DNA from: an uncultured Bacteroidales bacterium
GTDB taxonomy: Bacteria; Bacteroidota; Bacteroidia; Bacteroidales; UBA11471
Direction of reading: 5' to 3'
Assembly (NCBI GenBank): GCA_944325415.1
Contig: CALUZW010000011.1
Span: forward strand, 23,834-87,833
DNA length: 64,000 bases
In this document: positions 18,428 through 27,319 of the stretch, piece by piece
Position numbering within the stretch: position 1 is the first letter of the stretch
Layout: each line of letters opens with the position of its first letter
The notes under the pieces: model-generated
What the model was told of the DNA's origin: nothing
Database searches by the model: none
What the model saw: only the letters and a program-made list of their open reading frames with translations
Position numbers and translations under genes: made by a program

Positions 18428-19837
18428 ATGCTTAACAGTTACTCGTCGACCCGAAATTATCCATATTACAAATTTATTGTATTGGTAGCCGACCTGTTGA
18501 TGGTTAACGGCCTGTATGGATTGGCTTGCATTATAAGCAAATATCTGTCGTTGTGTACTGCCGACATGGCCGATATAGATTGCTGGGTAACGATAAATGT
18601 CTTTTATCTCATCTGCTTCAAGTTGGTGGGCGTTGTCCTGTTCAATCGTATCGCACGGGTCGAGAACGTTCTGGCACGTGTGGGTCGGGTGATCATAGAC
18701 CATTTCTTGATTATCGCATTCCTGGCCTATATCGAAAATACATTGATGCAATCGTTGGGAATGATGTTGGCCTACTATGCCGCGCTTTTTGTTTTCCTTT
18801 CGCTCGAACGACTGTTGTTGCGCCGCATTGTGCAAAATCTGCGTATCGGAAAGCGAGATATTGTAAATGTGGTGATTGTGGGTGAGGGCGACAACCTTAA
18901 AGAGATTGCCGAGAAGATGCAGGTGTCGTTTATGGGCTACAATCTCCTGGGAGTCTTCACCGATAAGGAGTTGACCGGGTTCCCTCCCGGAGTGGTCAAG
19001 TTGGGGAACGTAGCCGATGCCCTGACATGGCTTGCCGACCACAAGAATGTGGGCGAACTTTATTGTGGACTTACCTCCGACCGTGCTGCCGACATATTGC
19101 CCATTATCGACTATTGCGAGGGAAATCTCATACGCTTTTACAGTGTTCCCAATATGCGGAACTACCTGAAACGCAATATGGTGATGGAGACCTTCGACGA
19201 TGTGGTCGTGCTGGCCATACGCCGTGAACCGTTGAGCAGTCCCGGAAAGCGTTTTGAAAAACGGCTGTTCGATATTCTTGTTTCGGGCCTTTTCCTCTGT
19301 ACGCTCTATCCCTTTATCTACATATTTGTGGGAATAGCCATCAAACTCTCGTCGAAAGGCCCCGTCTATTTCAAGCAGAAGAGAAATGGTCTCGACGGAA
19401 AAGTGTTTGAATGTATAAAGTTCCGCAGCATGAAGGTCAATGCCCAAAGCGACACGTTGCAGGCAACCAAGGACGACCCCCGAAAGACCCGGGTGGGGAA
19501 CTTCCTGCGTCGTACCAATATCGATGAGCTGCCCCAGTTTATCAACGTATTCAAGGGCGACATGAGTCTGGTAGGGCCACGTCCGCACATGCTCAAACAC
19601 AACGAAGAGTATTCGCGTCTTATCGACCGTTATATGGTGCGCCACTTTGTCAAGCCGGGTATTACCGGTTGGGCTCAGGTCAACGGTTTCCGTGGGGAGA
19701 CCCGCGAACTCTCCGAGATGGCCGGCCGGGTACAGGCCGATATATGGTATATTGAACATTGGAGTTTCTGGCTCGACATACGCATTATGTTCAAGACCGT
19801 CGCCAATATGTTGCACGGAGAGGAGAAAGCCTATTAG
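18428..19837 (+). CDS. Undecaprenyl-phosphate sugar phosphotransferase (WcaJ/polyprenyl glycosylphosphotransferase family)
   Basis: Starts exopolysaccharide repeat synthesis by moving a hexose-1-phosphate onto undecaprenyl phosphate at the inner membrane. 469 residues: four N-terminal membrane helices (about 15-120), a CoA-binding-like Rossmann domain (VVIVGEGDNL near 155), a re-entrant helix (LFLCTLYPFIYIFVGIAI near 290), and the C-terminal bacterial sugar-transferase domain with KRNGLDGK, ECIKFRSM, NIDELPQF, SLVGPRPH and KPGITGWAQV. Unusually, no glycosyltransferases, flippase or polymerase are adjacent; it is a single gene with its own promoter and terminator. Confidence 0.9.
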   Translation: MLNSYSSTRNYPYYKFIVLVADLLMVNGLYGLACIISKYLSLCTADMADIDCWVTINVFYLICFKLVGVVLFNRIARVENVLARVGRVIIDHFLIIAFLAYIENTLMQSLGMMLAYYAALFVFLSLERLLLRRIVQNLRIGKRDIVNVVIVGEGDNLKEIAEKMQVSFMGYNLLGVFTDKELTGFPPGVVKLGNVADALTWLADHKNVGELYCGLTSDRAADILPIIDYCEGNLIRFYSVPNMRNYLKRNMVMETFDDVVVLAIRREPLSSPGKRFEKRLFDILVSGLFLCTLYPFIYIFVGIAIKLSSKGPVYFKQKRNGLDGKVFECIKFRSMKVNAQSDTLQATKDDPRKTRVGNFLRRTNIDELPQFINVFKGDMSLVGPRPHMLKHNEEYSRLIDRYMVRHFVKPGITGWAQVNGFRGETRELSEMAGRVQADIWYIEHWSFWLDIRIMFKTVANMLHGEEKAY

Positions 19838-19860
19838 GTACCTCTTCTGCTGCCTTATAC

Positions 19861-19904
19861 AAGAATGTCGCCTACCTTTGTCAGGTAGGCGACGTTCTTT
19901 TTTT
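19861..19904 (+). terminator. Terminator after the sugar transferase
   Basis: Stem GTCGCCTACC / GGTAGGCGAC extended by AAGAA and TTCTT pairs, loop TTTGTCA, followed by a run of seven T. It may also serve the convergent thioesterase gene. Confidence 0.88.
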
Positions 19905-19929
19905 GTGGTTGATTTTTCTGTCGGTGTGC

Positions 19930-20430
19930 CTATTTAAGCAGCGATTCGAGGGTGTAGTCGCCCTCTTCGGTTTCACAGCCGAGGAAACGCATCTCATCGC
20001 GTACTTTCTCTGGCGGGAAGGTAAAGTAGGTGCATACGGCCTTGGAGCAGAGTTCGTCCTTGTGGTTGTGTATGGTTGCTTCGAGAATGACGATGTTGCG
20101 CCGCTGCTCGACAATGTGTGCCCGCAATACGACGTAGGGGTCGGTCGTGTCGACCGATTTCAGGTAACGGGTTTCCATTTTCGAGGTAACGCCGGTTGTC
20201 TGTAATTTGCGTAGAATCACCCAGGCACATATCTCGTCGAGCAGAACAGCCTGGATACCGCCATGCAATGTATTTATCCAGCCCTGGTATTTGGCTTCGG
20301 GTCGCCATACGCTGACAACATCTTCGCCATCTTCATAAAATTCCATTTTTACGCCGGCCTCATTTCCGGGGGCACAGCCGAAGCAGTAATAACCCTCTTT
20401 GTGCAACCAGGGATTGATGATTTTTTTCAT
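19930..20430 (-). CDS. PaaI-like hotdog-fold thioesterase
   Basis: 166-residue single hotdog-domain protein, a probable acyl-CoA thioesterase. The diagnostic loop is NTLHGGIQAVLLDE (about residue 53), which carries the HGG oxyanion motif and the acidic catalytic residue of the PaaI/YiiD group. An N-terminal Cys pair (YYCFGCAPGN) matches the family's usual CFGCGPxN signature. No neighbour indicates a substrate; it lies between the T9SS operon and the convergent sugar transferase. Confidence 0.85.
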   Translation of the reverse strand: MKKIINPWLHKEGYYCFGCAPGNEAGVKMEFYEDGEDVVSVWRPEAKYQGWINTLHGGIQAVLLDEICAWVILRKLQTTGVTSKMETRYLKSVDTTDPYVVLRAHIVEQRRNIVILEATIHNHKDELCSKAVCTYFTFPPEKVRDEMRFLGCETEEGDYTLESLLK

Positions 20431-20622
20431 ACTTGTCGATTGTTTCGTTTTCTGTACGTTTGAATTTTCCTCACCGATAGTATCGGGTGACTACAAATGT
20501 AGTTATTCTTTTGGTAATGGATACGGTTTTATCTTTTTTATCACAAGAGCCGTTTCATGCGCAGCGGCCTATATCTATGGCAGATACAGGCCGCTGTGAA
20601 GGGGAACGTGTATTTATGTGTG

Positions 20623-21726
20623 TTATCGGGTACGGCGCACCGAGTAGGTGGGGGCAGCACTTCGGCTGCTACTGCTGTTGTTGCGTTTTACCGACTTGGT
20701 GCGGCTCTTCTTCGGTTCGTCGCTTTGAGCGGAGGAGCCTCTCGACGAGCGGGTCGATACTTTCTTTTCGGGCTCTGCTGCCTTGGCGTCGTCGGCCGAT
20801 GCACTCACGGCTTTCTTTTCGGCTTTCGGTGTTTCCGCCGGGTTTTCAAGGTCTACCCAAAGGCTCCGGTCGAACTGGGCCAACTGGTTTTCTATGACCT
20901 GTCGGGCGCTGTCCTGGGCCTCGGGGGTGGGATAGAGCTGTATGAGCGACATGTTTTGCAGATTCTGTGTCTTATATATCTCTCCGTCGAACATACGCAG
21001 TTTGAAGAAGTCGTCGTAGGTGTAGTTGCGTATGTTGTTCTGGTTGTCGGTGATGATGTAATGTTGCGACAGATAGGGACGTATGTCGTCGTATCGGGCC
21101 CAGAACATGGGGTAGCGCACGGCTTCGCCTCCGAAGTCGCCTACGCGGTGCAGCACCGGACAGATGGCTTCGATGACGGGGTAGCAGGTCGAGGAGCGCT
21201 GGTCGAAAATCCATTTCTCCTTGACGTAGTACGACAGCACCTCGTTGCAGGGTACGTCGCTCTCCTCGATGATGTAGGTGTTGCGCTTGGCGGTGCGTCC
21301 GGCTTTCAACTCATACAAGATGTGGAAGCGTTCGAGCATCTCTTCGACTTTCACCTCGTATTCTTCGGTGAAGATTTCCCGGCCGTCGAGGTATTCATAG
21401 ACTTTGATTTTGTTTGTCGCTACCAGTCCCAGCAGAATACGGAAGAGGTTCTCCTGTCCGTCAATAATCTCTTCGGGGTAGTAGAGCGGCATGTTCTTCT
21501 CTTGCGTGAGGTCGATTTGCCGGTAGATGCCGCGGGTCCACGGAATATCGGCTTCGGAGGGCTCTCCGTTCTGGTAGAGAGTCTGGGCTCTGACTGTGAG
21601 GCCGTTTTTGTCGGTGCGGTTGGCCGTCGTGCTGCTGCGGCGCACAACCGTGTTTTGTGCTTCGCATACGGGAAGTATGGCGCACAGCCCGAGAAGAACC
21701 AGTATATGTTTTGCCGTGATTTTCAT
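20623..21726 (-). CDS. gldN: Type IX secretion/gliding protein GldN (PorN)
   Basis: Periplasmic component that forms the outer-membrane-associated ring with GldK in the type IX secretion system. 367 residues: signal peptide to CEAQ (residue 24), then the GldN core (PWTRGIYRQIDL, NMPLYYPEE, YPMFWARYDDIRPYLSQ, YTYDDFFKLRMFDGEI). The last ~80 residues form a Lys/Ser/Arg/Ala low-complexity tail ending SVRRTR, more extended than the core family needs. Last gene of the porP-gldKLMN operon, 25 nt after gldM. Confidence 0.93.
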   Translation of the reverse strand: MKITAKHILVLLGLCAILPVCEAQNTVVRRSSTTANRTDKNGLTVRAQTLYQNGEPSEADIPWTRGIYRQIDLTQEKNMPLYYPEEIIDGQENLFRILLGLVATNKIKVYEYLDGREIFTEEYEVKVEEMLERFHILYELKAGRTAKRNTYIIEESDVPCNEVLSYYVKEKWIFDQRSSTCYPVIEAICPVLHRVGDFGGEAVRYPMFWARYDDIRPYLSQHYIITDNQNNIRNYTYDDFFKLRMFDGEIYKTQNLQNMSLIQLYPTPEAQDSARQVIENQLAQFDRSLWVDLENPAETPKAEKKAVSASADDAKAAEPEKKVSTRSSRGSSAQSDEPKKSRTKSVKRNNSSSSRSAAPTYSVRRTR

Positions 21727-21751
21727 AATCGTATGTTTCTTGTCGTTATAA

Positions 21752-23320
21752 TCAGTTTACAATAATCTCTATCGGGGAGAGGTCTCTCTCTATGCCGTCG
21801 GGACCGATAGCTCTGACGCGCGATATGTAGAAGCGTTTCCCGCGCGAGAGCCGGCGGAAGCTGTCTTTCTGCCGTTGGGAGAACCGGTTGCCGTCCGACA
21901 CCTCAGGTATGGCGTTGCCCATCGAGTCGAAGAAGACCGTCTCGAAACTCAGCACCTTGTATTCGACGTTGAGCAGGTCGTCGTCGATGGCGGCCTCGAT
22001 GCCGGGAGCGGCAAGCAATCGTGCCTTGGCAAAGGGGCGGCCGCCCTTGTAGCGTTGCATGTTTCCGTTGTCGTCCTTATAGGCGATGTAGGGCATGGGG
22101 TCGGGCAGTTGCCGCACTCTGAATGTCGTGGTGTTTACCACCTGATTGCGGCCGTTCATCGATGCTGTCACGGTGATGACCACGTCCTGGCCCACCTTCG
22201 AGGGTTTTACCTGCCAGATGTCTCTGTCGCGGGTGATGCGTCCGCCCGTGGCGGTGGCCGATACGGCGTGGTTGGGGACGCCCGGTACCGAGATGCTCAG
22301 CGGGTTGTCAATGCCCGCATAGAGTACGTTCATCATCGTGGCCGATACGGTGGCCGAGGGGTCGACCACGGTGTAGCTCGTGTGGAAGGGATGTTGGGTC
22401 GATGTGCCGTCGCCATGGGGCACTTCGAGATAGCCGTCGAGGGTATAGATTCCCGAACGGTTGCAGGTTACCTCGTAGAGCCCGTCTTTGCTGTTGCTCA
22501 GCTCTTCTCCATCGATATGGATGGTGGGCACCATTGTTGTGTCGATGGCGGCCAGTACGATGTTGGCCGAGTATTTTCCGCCGCGGATTACCGTCTTGGA
22601 CGAGGGTATGACGTAGGCGTTGAGCTGGTTGACGCGCACGTCGCCGCTGTCGATATTTTTCAGCAGCGTGTGCAGAATTTCGCTTTCGGCCGAGCGCAGG
22701 TCGCTCTGTATCTTGGTGAGCAGGGTGATGGCCGCTATGACCGGCATGTTTTCAAAGTTGGCCTCCTCCCAGGTGGCTTTTTTCTCACCCACGGCGGTTT
22801 TCGACATCCGCGGGTAGAGATATTCGTTGATGAGGCGCTGCTTTACCGTGTCGCTTATCATCGTGTTGACCATTTCGCTGTATTCGATGAGAGCCTTGCG
22901 CAGTTTCTCACCTTCGCGGGTGGTAGGCGAGAGCATGATGAACGAGGCGGCTTCGAGGTCGTCCTGGCGTTCGATGTTGTTGACGTCGCCGTCTTTTCCG
23001 TCGGCCTCCCGCACGATGCGTAGTTTCAGGTGATCGATGTAGGTGTAGAGCGAGTCGGTGTGCTTGTGTACGGTGGTTGCTTTCCGGTACCATTCGCCCG
23101 ATTTCTCGGGGTTGTTGTGGTAGTAAGTGGTGAGTTCGGCGTAGAGCGACTCATTCTGCACGGCGACATTCTCGGTCGTGCGCACGAGACCTTCCTCGAC
23201 TTGGCGGAATCCGTTGAGCACGTCCGACGACACGTTCAGGGCCAGCATGGCGGTCAAGACGATATACATGAGGTTTATCATCTTCTGCCGGGGCGACATA
23301 TTGGAGTTGTGTGATGCCAT
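21752..23320 (-). CDS. gldM: Type IX secretion motor protein GldM (PorM)
   Basis: Inner-membrane-anchored shaft of the GldLM proton-driven motor that powers T9SS. 522 residues: a short cytoplasmic N-terminus with SPRQKMINLMYIVLTAMLAL, the single transmembrane helix near 15-35, and a long periplasmic part of stacked beta domains (GldM N-terminal domain with NVSSDVLNGF, later the repeated Ig-like domains). It lies between gldL (18 nt) and gldN. Length and layout match PorM of Porphyromonas gingivalis (about 516 residues). Confidence 0.96.
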   Translation of the reverse strand: MASHNSNMSPRQKMINLMYIVLTAMLALNVSSDVLNGFRQVEEGLVRTTENVAVQNESLYAELTTYYHNNPEKSGEWYRKATTVHKHTDSLYTYIDHLKLRIVREADGKDGDVNNIERQDDLEAASFIMLSPTTREGEKLRKALIEYSEMVNTMISDTVKQRLINEYLYPRMSKTAVGEKKATWEEANFENMPVIAAITLLTKIQSDLRSAESEILHTLLKNIDSGDVRVNQLNAYVIPSSKTVIRGGKYSANIVLAAIDTTMVPTIHIDGEELSNSKDGLYEVTCNRSGIYTLDGYLEVPHGDGTSTQHPFHTSYTVVDPSATVSATMMNVLYAGIDNPLSISVPGVPNHAVSATATGGRITRDRDIWQVKPSKVGQDVVITVTASMNGRNQVVNTTTFRVRQLPDPMPYIAYKDDNGNMQRYKGGRPFAKARLLAAPGIEAAIDDDLLNVEYKVLSFETVFFDSMGNAIPEVSDGNRFSQRQKDSFRRLSRGKRFYISRVRAIGPDGIERDLSPIEIIVN

Positions 23321-23338
23321 AGTCCGTTGTGCTGGTGG

Positions 23339-24322
23339 TTATGCGTTGGGTTGTGTGTCTTTGTCGTTGTCGGTGGCCGGTTGTTGCGGCTGTTCTTGTC
23401 GGGGCGACGGGTTATACATGTTGATGGTCATGGCCGTGAGCATATTGCGGTATACGGCGTTGAGCTGGGCCATGTATTGGGTCATCTTTTCTACCTCTTC
23501 GCAGTAGCGTGAACTGTCTTGCATCGAGTCTTCGTACATTTGGCGAATGTTGCGCAGCCCTACGTTTACACGGTCGATGTTGTCGAGTTGCGAGCTGATG
23601 CCTTTCAACTGTATCTCGTAAATCGTGTTCAGTCCGGCAATGTTGCGGTTGAGCGATTCCATCTGTTCGACATATCCCTGCGTGTGTTGGGTGATGCCGT
23701 CGCTGTTGTCGGTGATGTGGCGGTAGGAGTTGAGCAGCAGGTTCGACACGTCGGTGAGCGACTGGGTGGCCTGGCGGAACTGCAACATTTGTTCCGAGAT
23801 GGCGGCCATCTGGTCGAGATACTTCTGTGTGGCGTCGGTGAGTTCGGCCATGCGCGAAATCTGTTCGGCGGCTGCCGAGAGTTTCTGTATGCTTTCCGAC
23901 AGATTCCTGGTGTCTTCTTCACTTACCTCGATATTCGAGGGGATACCGGCGATGCGTCGGGCGTCGGCACCCGAGACGGCTGTGTTTCCGTCGCCGGCCA
24001 GATTGCCGTTAACGACGATGCCTCCGCCGCCTTTGAAGTCGGGCCGGTCTTCGGGGTCTTTCGATGCCAGTACGGGGAATACCTCTTCCCAGTGGTATTC
24101 CTTGGCCGGGCGGTCAAATGCGGTGAGGATAAACATCAGGACCTCTACACCCATACCTATCGAGAGCATGACGTTGCCTCCGGGGAGGTGCAGAATTTTG
24201 AAAAGGGCACCCCAGATGACGATGGCGGCACCTATACTGTATGCAAAGTTGAAAAACCGTTTTCCCGAGTCTCCCGAGAGGAATTTTTCGATGCTGTTTT
24301 TATATCTTTTATATTTTCCCAT
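23339..24322 (-). CDS. gldL: Type IX secretion motor protein GldL (PorL)
   Basis: Inner-membrane stator partner of GldM. The start is the ATG at 24322 (MGKYKRYKNSIEKF), giving 327 residues; an in-frame TTG four codons upstream is unlikely. Two transmembrane helices lie at about residues 28-45 and 52-72 (GAAIVIWGALFKILHLPGG, then MLSIGMGVEVLMFILTAFD), with the conserved Glu in helix two. The cytoplasmic remainder (130-300) is predicted coiled coil, typical for GldL, and the C-terminus is Gln/Pro-rich. Confidence 0.95.
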   Translation of the reverse strand: MGKYKRYKNSIEKFLSGDSGKRFFNFAYSIGAAIVIWGALFKILHLPGGNVMLSIGMGVEVLMFILTAFDRPAKEYHWEEVFPVLASKDPEDRPDFKGGGGIVVNGNLAGDGNTAVSGADARRIAGIPSNIEVSEEDTRNLSESIQKLSAAAEQISRMAELTDATQKYLDQMAAISEQMLQFRQATQSLTDVSNLLLNSYRHITDNSDGITQHTQGYVEQMESLNRNIAGLNTIYEIQLKGISSQLDNIDRVNVGLRNIRQMYEDSMQDSSRYCEEVEKMTQYMAQLNAVYRNMLTAMTINMYNPSPRQEQPQQPATDNDKDTQPNA

Positions 24323-24349
24323 GATGGCTGACAAATTTTTTTTCGGTTC

Positions 24350-25771
24350 TTAATTTTTGCGTCCTTTGGCAAATCCTACCTGCGTGCGCACGCAGCGGAA
24401 TCCGATGTAGGAGCGTTGCTCGTTCTGATATTCCCACATGCGTATGTCGGAGCGTATGAAGTTCGATACATCTTTCCACGAACCGCCGCGTACGATTTTC
24501 CGTTTCATGCGGTAGGGATCTTCTTTGGCGGCATTGTAGCGGAAGTCGGGGTTCATGTCGCTCGTGTAGCGGTCGACCGACTCGGTGTAGGCCGTGGCCG
24601 TCCATTCCGATACGTTGCCGGCCATGTCGTAGAGGCCGAACTCATTGGGCGGGTAGATGCCCACACGAGAGGTTATCAGATTGCCGTCTTGGAGGTAGTT
24701 TCCCTTCATGGGCTTGAAGTTGGCATAGAAACAGCCTTTGTCGGTGAGGGTGGCATTCTCGTCCCACGGGTAGCTGTTCTCGCTCTTGCCGGCGCGTGCG
24801 GCATATTCCCACTCGGCCTCGGTCGGCAGACGGTAGGGTTCGACCATGCGGTCTTGTATCATGGCCGAGCGCAGGAGGTTGGTGCGCCATACGCAGAAAG
24901 CGTTGGCCTGCTCCCACGATACGCCTACCACCGGATAGTCGTTGTAGCCGGGGTGTGCAAAATACATGCGCATATAGGGCTCGTTGTAGGCATTCTCAAA
25001 GTCGTTGACCCACACCGTCGTATCGGGGTAGATGTTGATGATGTAGGTGTTGAGAAAGTCAAATTCGCTCTGCCGCTGCCGTATGATGGTCTGCGTAACG
25101 ATTTGTCCGTCGTCGTTGATAAAGGCCGTATCCTTTGAGATGAGAATCTCCTCGTTACCCGGAGTGATGTCGGTGTTGAGTATGCGACGGGCCGGGTCCA
25201 TGCGGTTGCGGCGCTTGGCTGCCTCGGTGTGGTTGTACACGTCGTAGCGGTAGTTGAGCTGGGTAACGTCGAGAACCCGTTTCCCCGATATGGGGTCGAT
25301 GCGGTAGACGCTCTCTATGGCTCGGGCCTCGTCTTCTGTGGGGTTGCGCCAGGGAATGGCTTTGGCCCAGTTGAGGTGGGGCGTTACGGGGTTTCCTTCG
25401 CGGTCTTCTTCGATTTTGAAGGTCTCATCGCCGCCGTAGGCCGGGTCGGCCAGCCGTTCGCGTATAATGGAGTCGCGCACCCAATATACAAATTGTTTGT
25501 ATTCCGAATTGGTGATTTCGGTATCGTCCATCCAGAAGGCATCGACCGAAATCGACCGGGCATTGGGGCGTGTGCCCCAGAGACTGTCGGTGTCGTTGTG
25601 CCCCATTTCAAAAGAACCTCTTTTCACAAGGACCATGCCGTAGGGGTTGGGTTCGCCCCAAGCCATACCACCTACACCGGTGAGCTCACCTCCGTTGGAG
25701 CTTCCCGATGAGGCGCAGCTGCTCAAAATGGCGGCCAGGCCGAGGAATGAGATGTACCGTTTCATATACAT
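24350..25771 (-). CDS. gldK: Type IX secretion lipoprotein GldK (PorK)
   Basis: Outer-membrane lipoprotein forming the GldK/GldN ring of T9SS. 473 residues with a lipobox ILSSC (Cys19 from the first Met; a second in-frame Met at residue 3 is equally possible as start). The body is a formylglycine-generating-enzyme-like (FGE/SUMF) fold without sulfatase-maturation role: MVLVKRGSFEMG, DDTEITNSEYKQF, PTEAEWEYAAR, VRGGSWKD and YIGFRCVR. It starts 3 nt after the porP stop codon. Confidence 0.95.
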   Translation of the reverse strand: MYMKRYISFLGLAAILSSCASSGSSNGGELTGVGGMAWGEPNPYGMVLVKRGSFEMGHNDTDSLWGTRPNARSISVDAFWMDDTEITNSEYKQFVYWVRDSIIRERLADPAYGGDETFKIEEDREGNPVTPHLNWAKAIPWRNPTEDEARAIESVYRIDPISGKRVLDVTQLNYRYDVYNHTEAAKRRNRMDPARRILNTDITPGNEEILISKDTAFINDDGQIVTQTIIRQRQSEFDFLNTYIINIYPDTTVWVNDFENAYNEPYMRMYFAHPGYNDYPVVGVSWEQANAFCVWRTNLLRSAMIQDRMVEPYRLPTEAEWEYAARAGKSENSYPWDENATLTDKGCFYANFKPMKGNYLQDGNLITSRVGIYPPNEFGLYDMAGNVSEWTATAYTESVDRYTSDMNPDFRYNAAKEDPYRMKRKIVRGGSWKDVSNFIRSDIRMWEYQNEQRSYIGFRCVRTQVGFAKGRKN

Positions 25772-25774
25772 AGC

Positions 25775-26731
25775 TTATAGTATTCGTATGCTTTTATGTT
25801 TGTTTTTCTTTCCTTTCGACAGTTCGAGTTTCATGCTGTATCCCACAAATACTTCGTGGCTGCCGCTCGTGGCTTTCTGTATGGCCGATGTCGAGTAGTC
25901 GTAGGAGTATCCCAGCAGGAAGTTTTTAAATTCGCAGCCCGCCATGAAGATTACGGCCTCTTTCCAGCGGTAGGCCAATCCTCCCCAGATGAAGCGGTTG
26001 TATCTCAACCGCAGGGTCAGTTCGGCTTGCGTCATCTGGAAAGTTGTCTTCACCAACATCGACGGCTGCACTTCATATAACGCATTTCTCAGGGGAATAT
26101 TGCCTCCTGCCATGAAATAATAGGCGCGGGTGATGGAGCCTTCATAGTTTTCGTCAAAAGATATGGTGGGTTGTGTGAGGTGTGTCGAGGATAGTCCGGC
26201 ATAGAAATATTTATGGGTATAGTACACACCGAAACCCACATCGAAGGCCGTACCCTGCAATTCGGTGGTGGGTATGGCGTTGTCGGTCTGCTGATGGTAA
26301 TCGCTTTCGGGAATAAATACTTCGGTGCCGTCGAATGTCTGGCTCACAAGTCCCAGTTGCAGGCCGAGACTCAGTTGCCCGCCCCACAGCCGCACCTTGT
26401 AGGCATATTGCAGGCCGAGTGAGGTGGTCTTGAAGAGTCCGTAACTGTCGTTGGCCAGCATCACCCCTACGCCGTGGTCGGCTCTGAGAAAGCGCAGCGG
26501 CATGTCGGCCAGTGCCAGGAACGACTTGGGGGCTCCCGGCATTCCCACCCATTGCTGGCGGGTGGCGGCGCGCAGGTTTAGTTTTTCGTATATACCGGCT
26601 GCTCCGGCGTTGTAATACGACGGCATGGCCCAATATTGGCTCAGTTGCGTGTCGTCTTGCGCCCGCAACAGACCCATACTCGGCAGCACCATCAGCAGGA
26701 GGAGCAGGTATCGTTTATTTTTCATGCGCAT
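25775..26731 (-). CDS. porP: Type IX secretion outer-membrane protein PorP/SprF family
   Basis: 318-residue outer-membrane beta-barrel protein of the PorP/SprF family, first gene of the T9SS operon. Signal peptide near residues 5-24 (YLLLLLMVLPSMGLLRAQ). Conserved early motif LSQYWAMPSYYNAGAAGIYEK, shortened here to QYWAMPSYYNAGAAG, is typical of the family, as is NLRAATRQQWVGMPGAP. Either Met1 or Met3 could be the start. A terminator just upstream separates it from the preceding lipoprotein gene, so the operon has its own promoter in a ~40-nt gap I could not resolve. Confidence 0.93.
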   Translation of the reverse strand: MRMKNKRYLLLLLMVLPSMGLLRAQDDTQLSQYWAMPSYYNAGAAGIYEKLNLRAATRQQWVGMPGAPKSFLALADMPLRFLRADHGVGVMLANDSYGLFKTTSLGLQYAYKVRLWGGQLSLGLQLGLVSQTFDGTEVFIPESDYHQQTDNAIPTTELQGTAFDVGFGVYYTHKYFYAGLSSTHLTQPTISFDENYEGSITRAYYFMAGGNIPLRNALYEVQPSMLVKTTFQMTQAELTLRLRYNRFIWGGLAYRWKEAVIFMAGCEFKNFLLGYSYDYSTSAIQKATSGSHEVFVGYSMKLELSKGKKNKHKSIRIL

Positions 26732-26773
26732 GAATGGGGCACCGCTTTCCGGCGATGCTCAATCAATAAACTC

Positions 26774-26811
26774 AAAAAGTGCCGATAAATTGTATCTATC
26801 GGCACTTTTTT
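26774..26811 (-). terminator. Terminator upstream of porP
   Basis: Stem AAAAAGTGCCGATA / TATCGGCACTTTTT with a 9-nt loop and A/T flanks on both sides. It closes the minus-strand lipoprotein gene before the T9SS operon. Confidence 0.85.
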
Positions 26812-26831
26812 CAATCTTTGCAATTGTTGGG

Positions 26832-27242
26832 CTATTTTCTTACCCACGTATCGGTTCTCGTTCCATATTTGACCGAAGACCATTCAGCGGTCAATATCTG
26901 GTCGGTCAAGGCTTTTACAGAGTAGGTAAACGATGTGTTCACCGAGCCGTCGCTATTGTATATGATGCATACCAGCGTGCGGGAATCTTTCTCGTAAACC
27001 CAATTTCCTGTACCATCGTTTCTGATGGAGCTGGAACCGTAGTAAATGGCACAGCTGCCATCGGCATTGAGAACGAGTGAGGGAGCAATGTTTCCCGTGA
27101 AATGCCATTCACCGATTATCATCTCGGCATTGTCGCTGCTACCGATTATGCCGAATTGTTCATCGTCTTTGCTGCATGAGGTGAAAGTCATGCTCAACAG
27201 AATGATCGCGCTGACCAGGAGCGATCGGAACATCGTTCTCAT
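26832..27242 (-). CDS. Small lipoprotein with lipocalin-like domain
   Basis: 136 residues. Signal peptide with lipobox MTFTSC (Cys23), then a Gly/Trp-starting beta domain (IIGEWHFTG, GSCAIYYGSS, GNWVYEKDSRTLV) of the lipocalin-like/DUF5004 type common in Bacteroidales surface lipoproteins. No functional residues recognisable and no informative neighbours; it forms a single-gene unit closed by the terminator ahead of porP. Confidence 0.75.
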   Translation of the reverse strand: MRTMFRSLLVSAIILLSMTFTSCSKDDEQFGIIGSSDNAEMIIGEWHFTGNIAPSLVLNADGSCAIYYGSSSIRNDGTGNWVYEKDSRTLVCIIYNSDGSVNTSFTYSVKALTDQILTAEWSSVKYGTRTDTWVRK

Positions 27243-27319
27243 GATAGTTTTTTGTTTTGATTATTAAATGATGTATCAACGGCGCAAAGATAGTGAAATG
27301 GCCGTGTGGCTGTCCTCTC

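Noticed and set aside
18017..19816. 599-codon minus-strand frame
   Set aside because: Antisense to the sugar transferase gene and running into the intergenic region; composition is unlike a folded protein and there is no start context.
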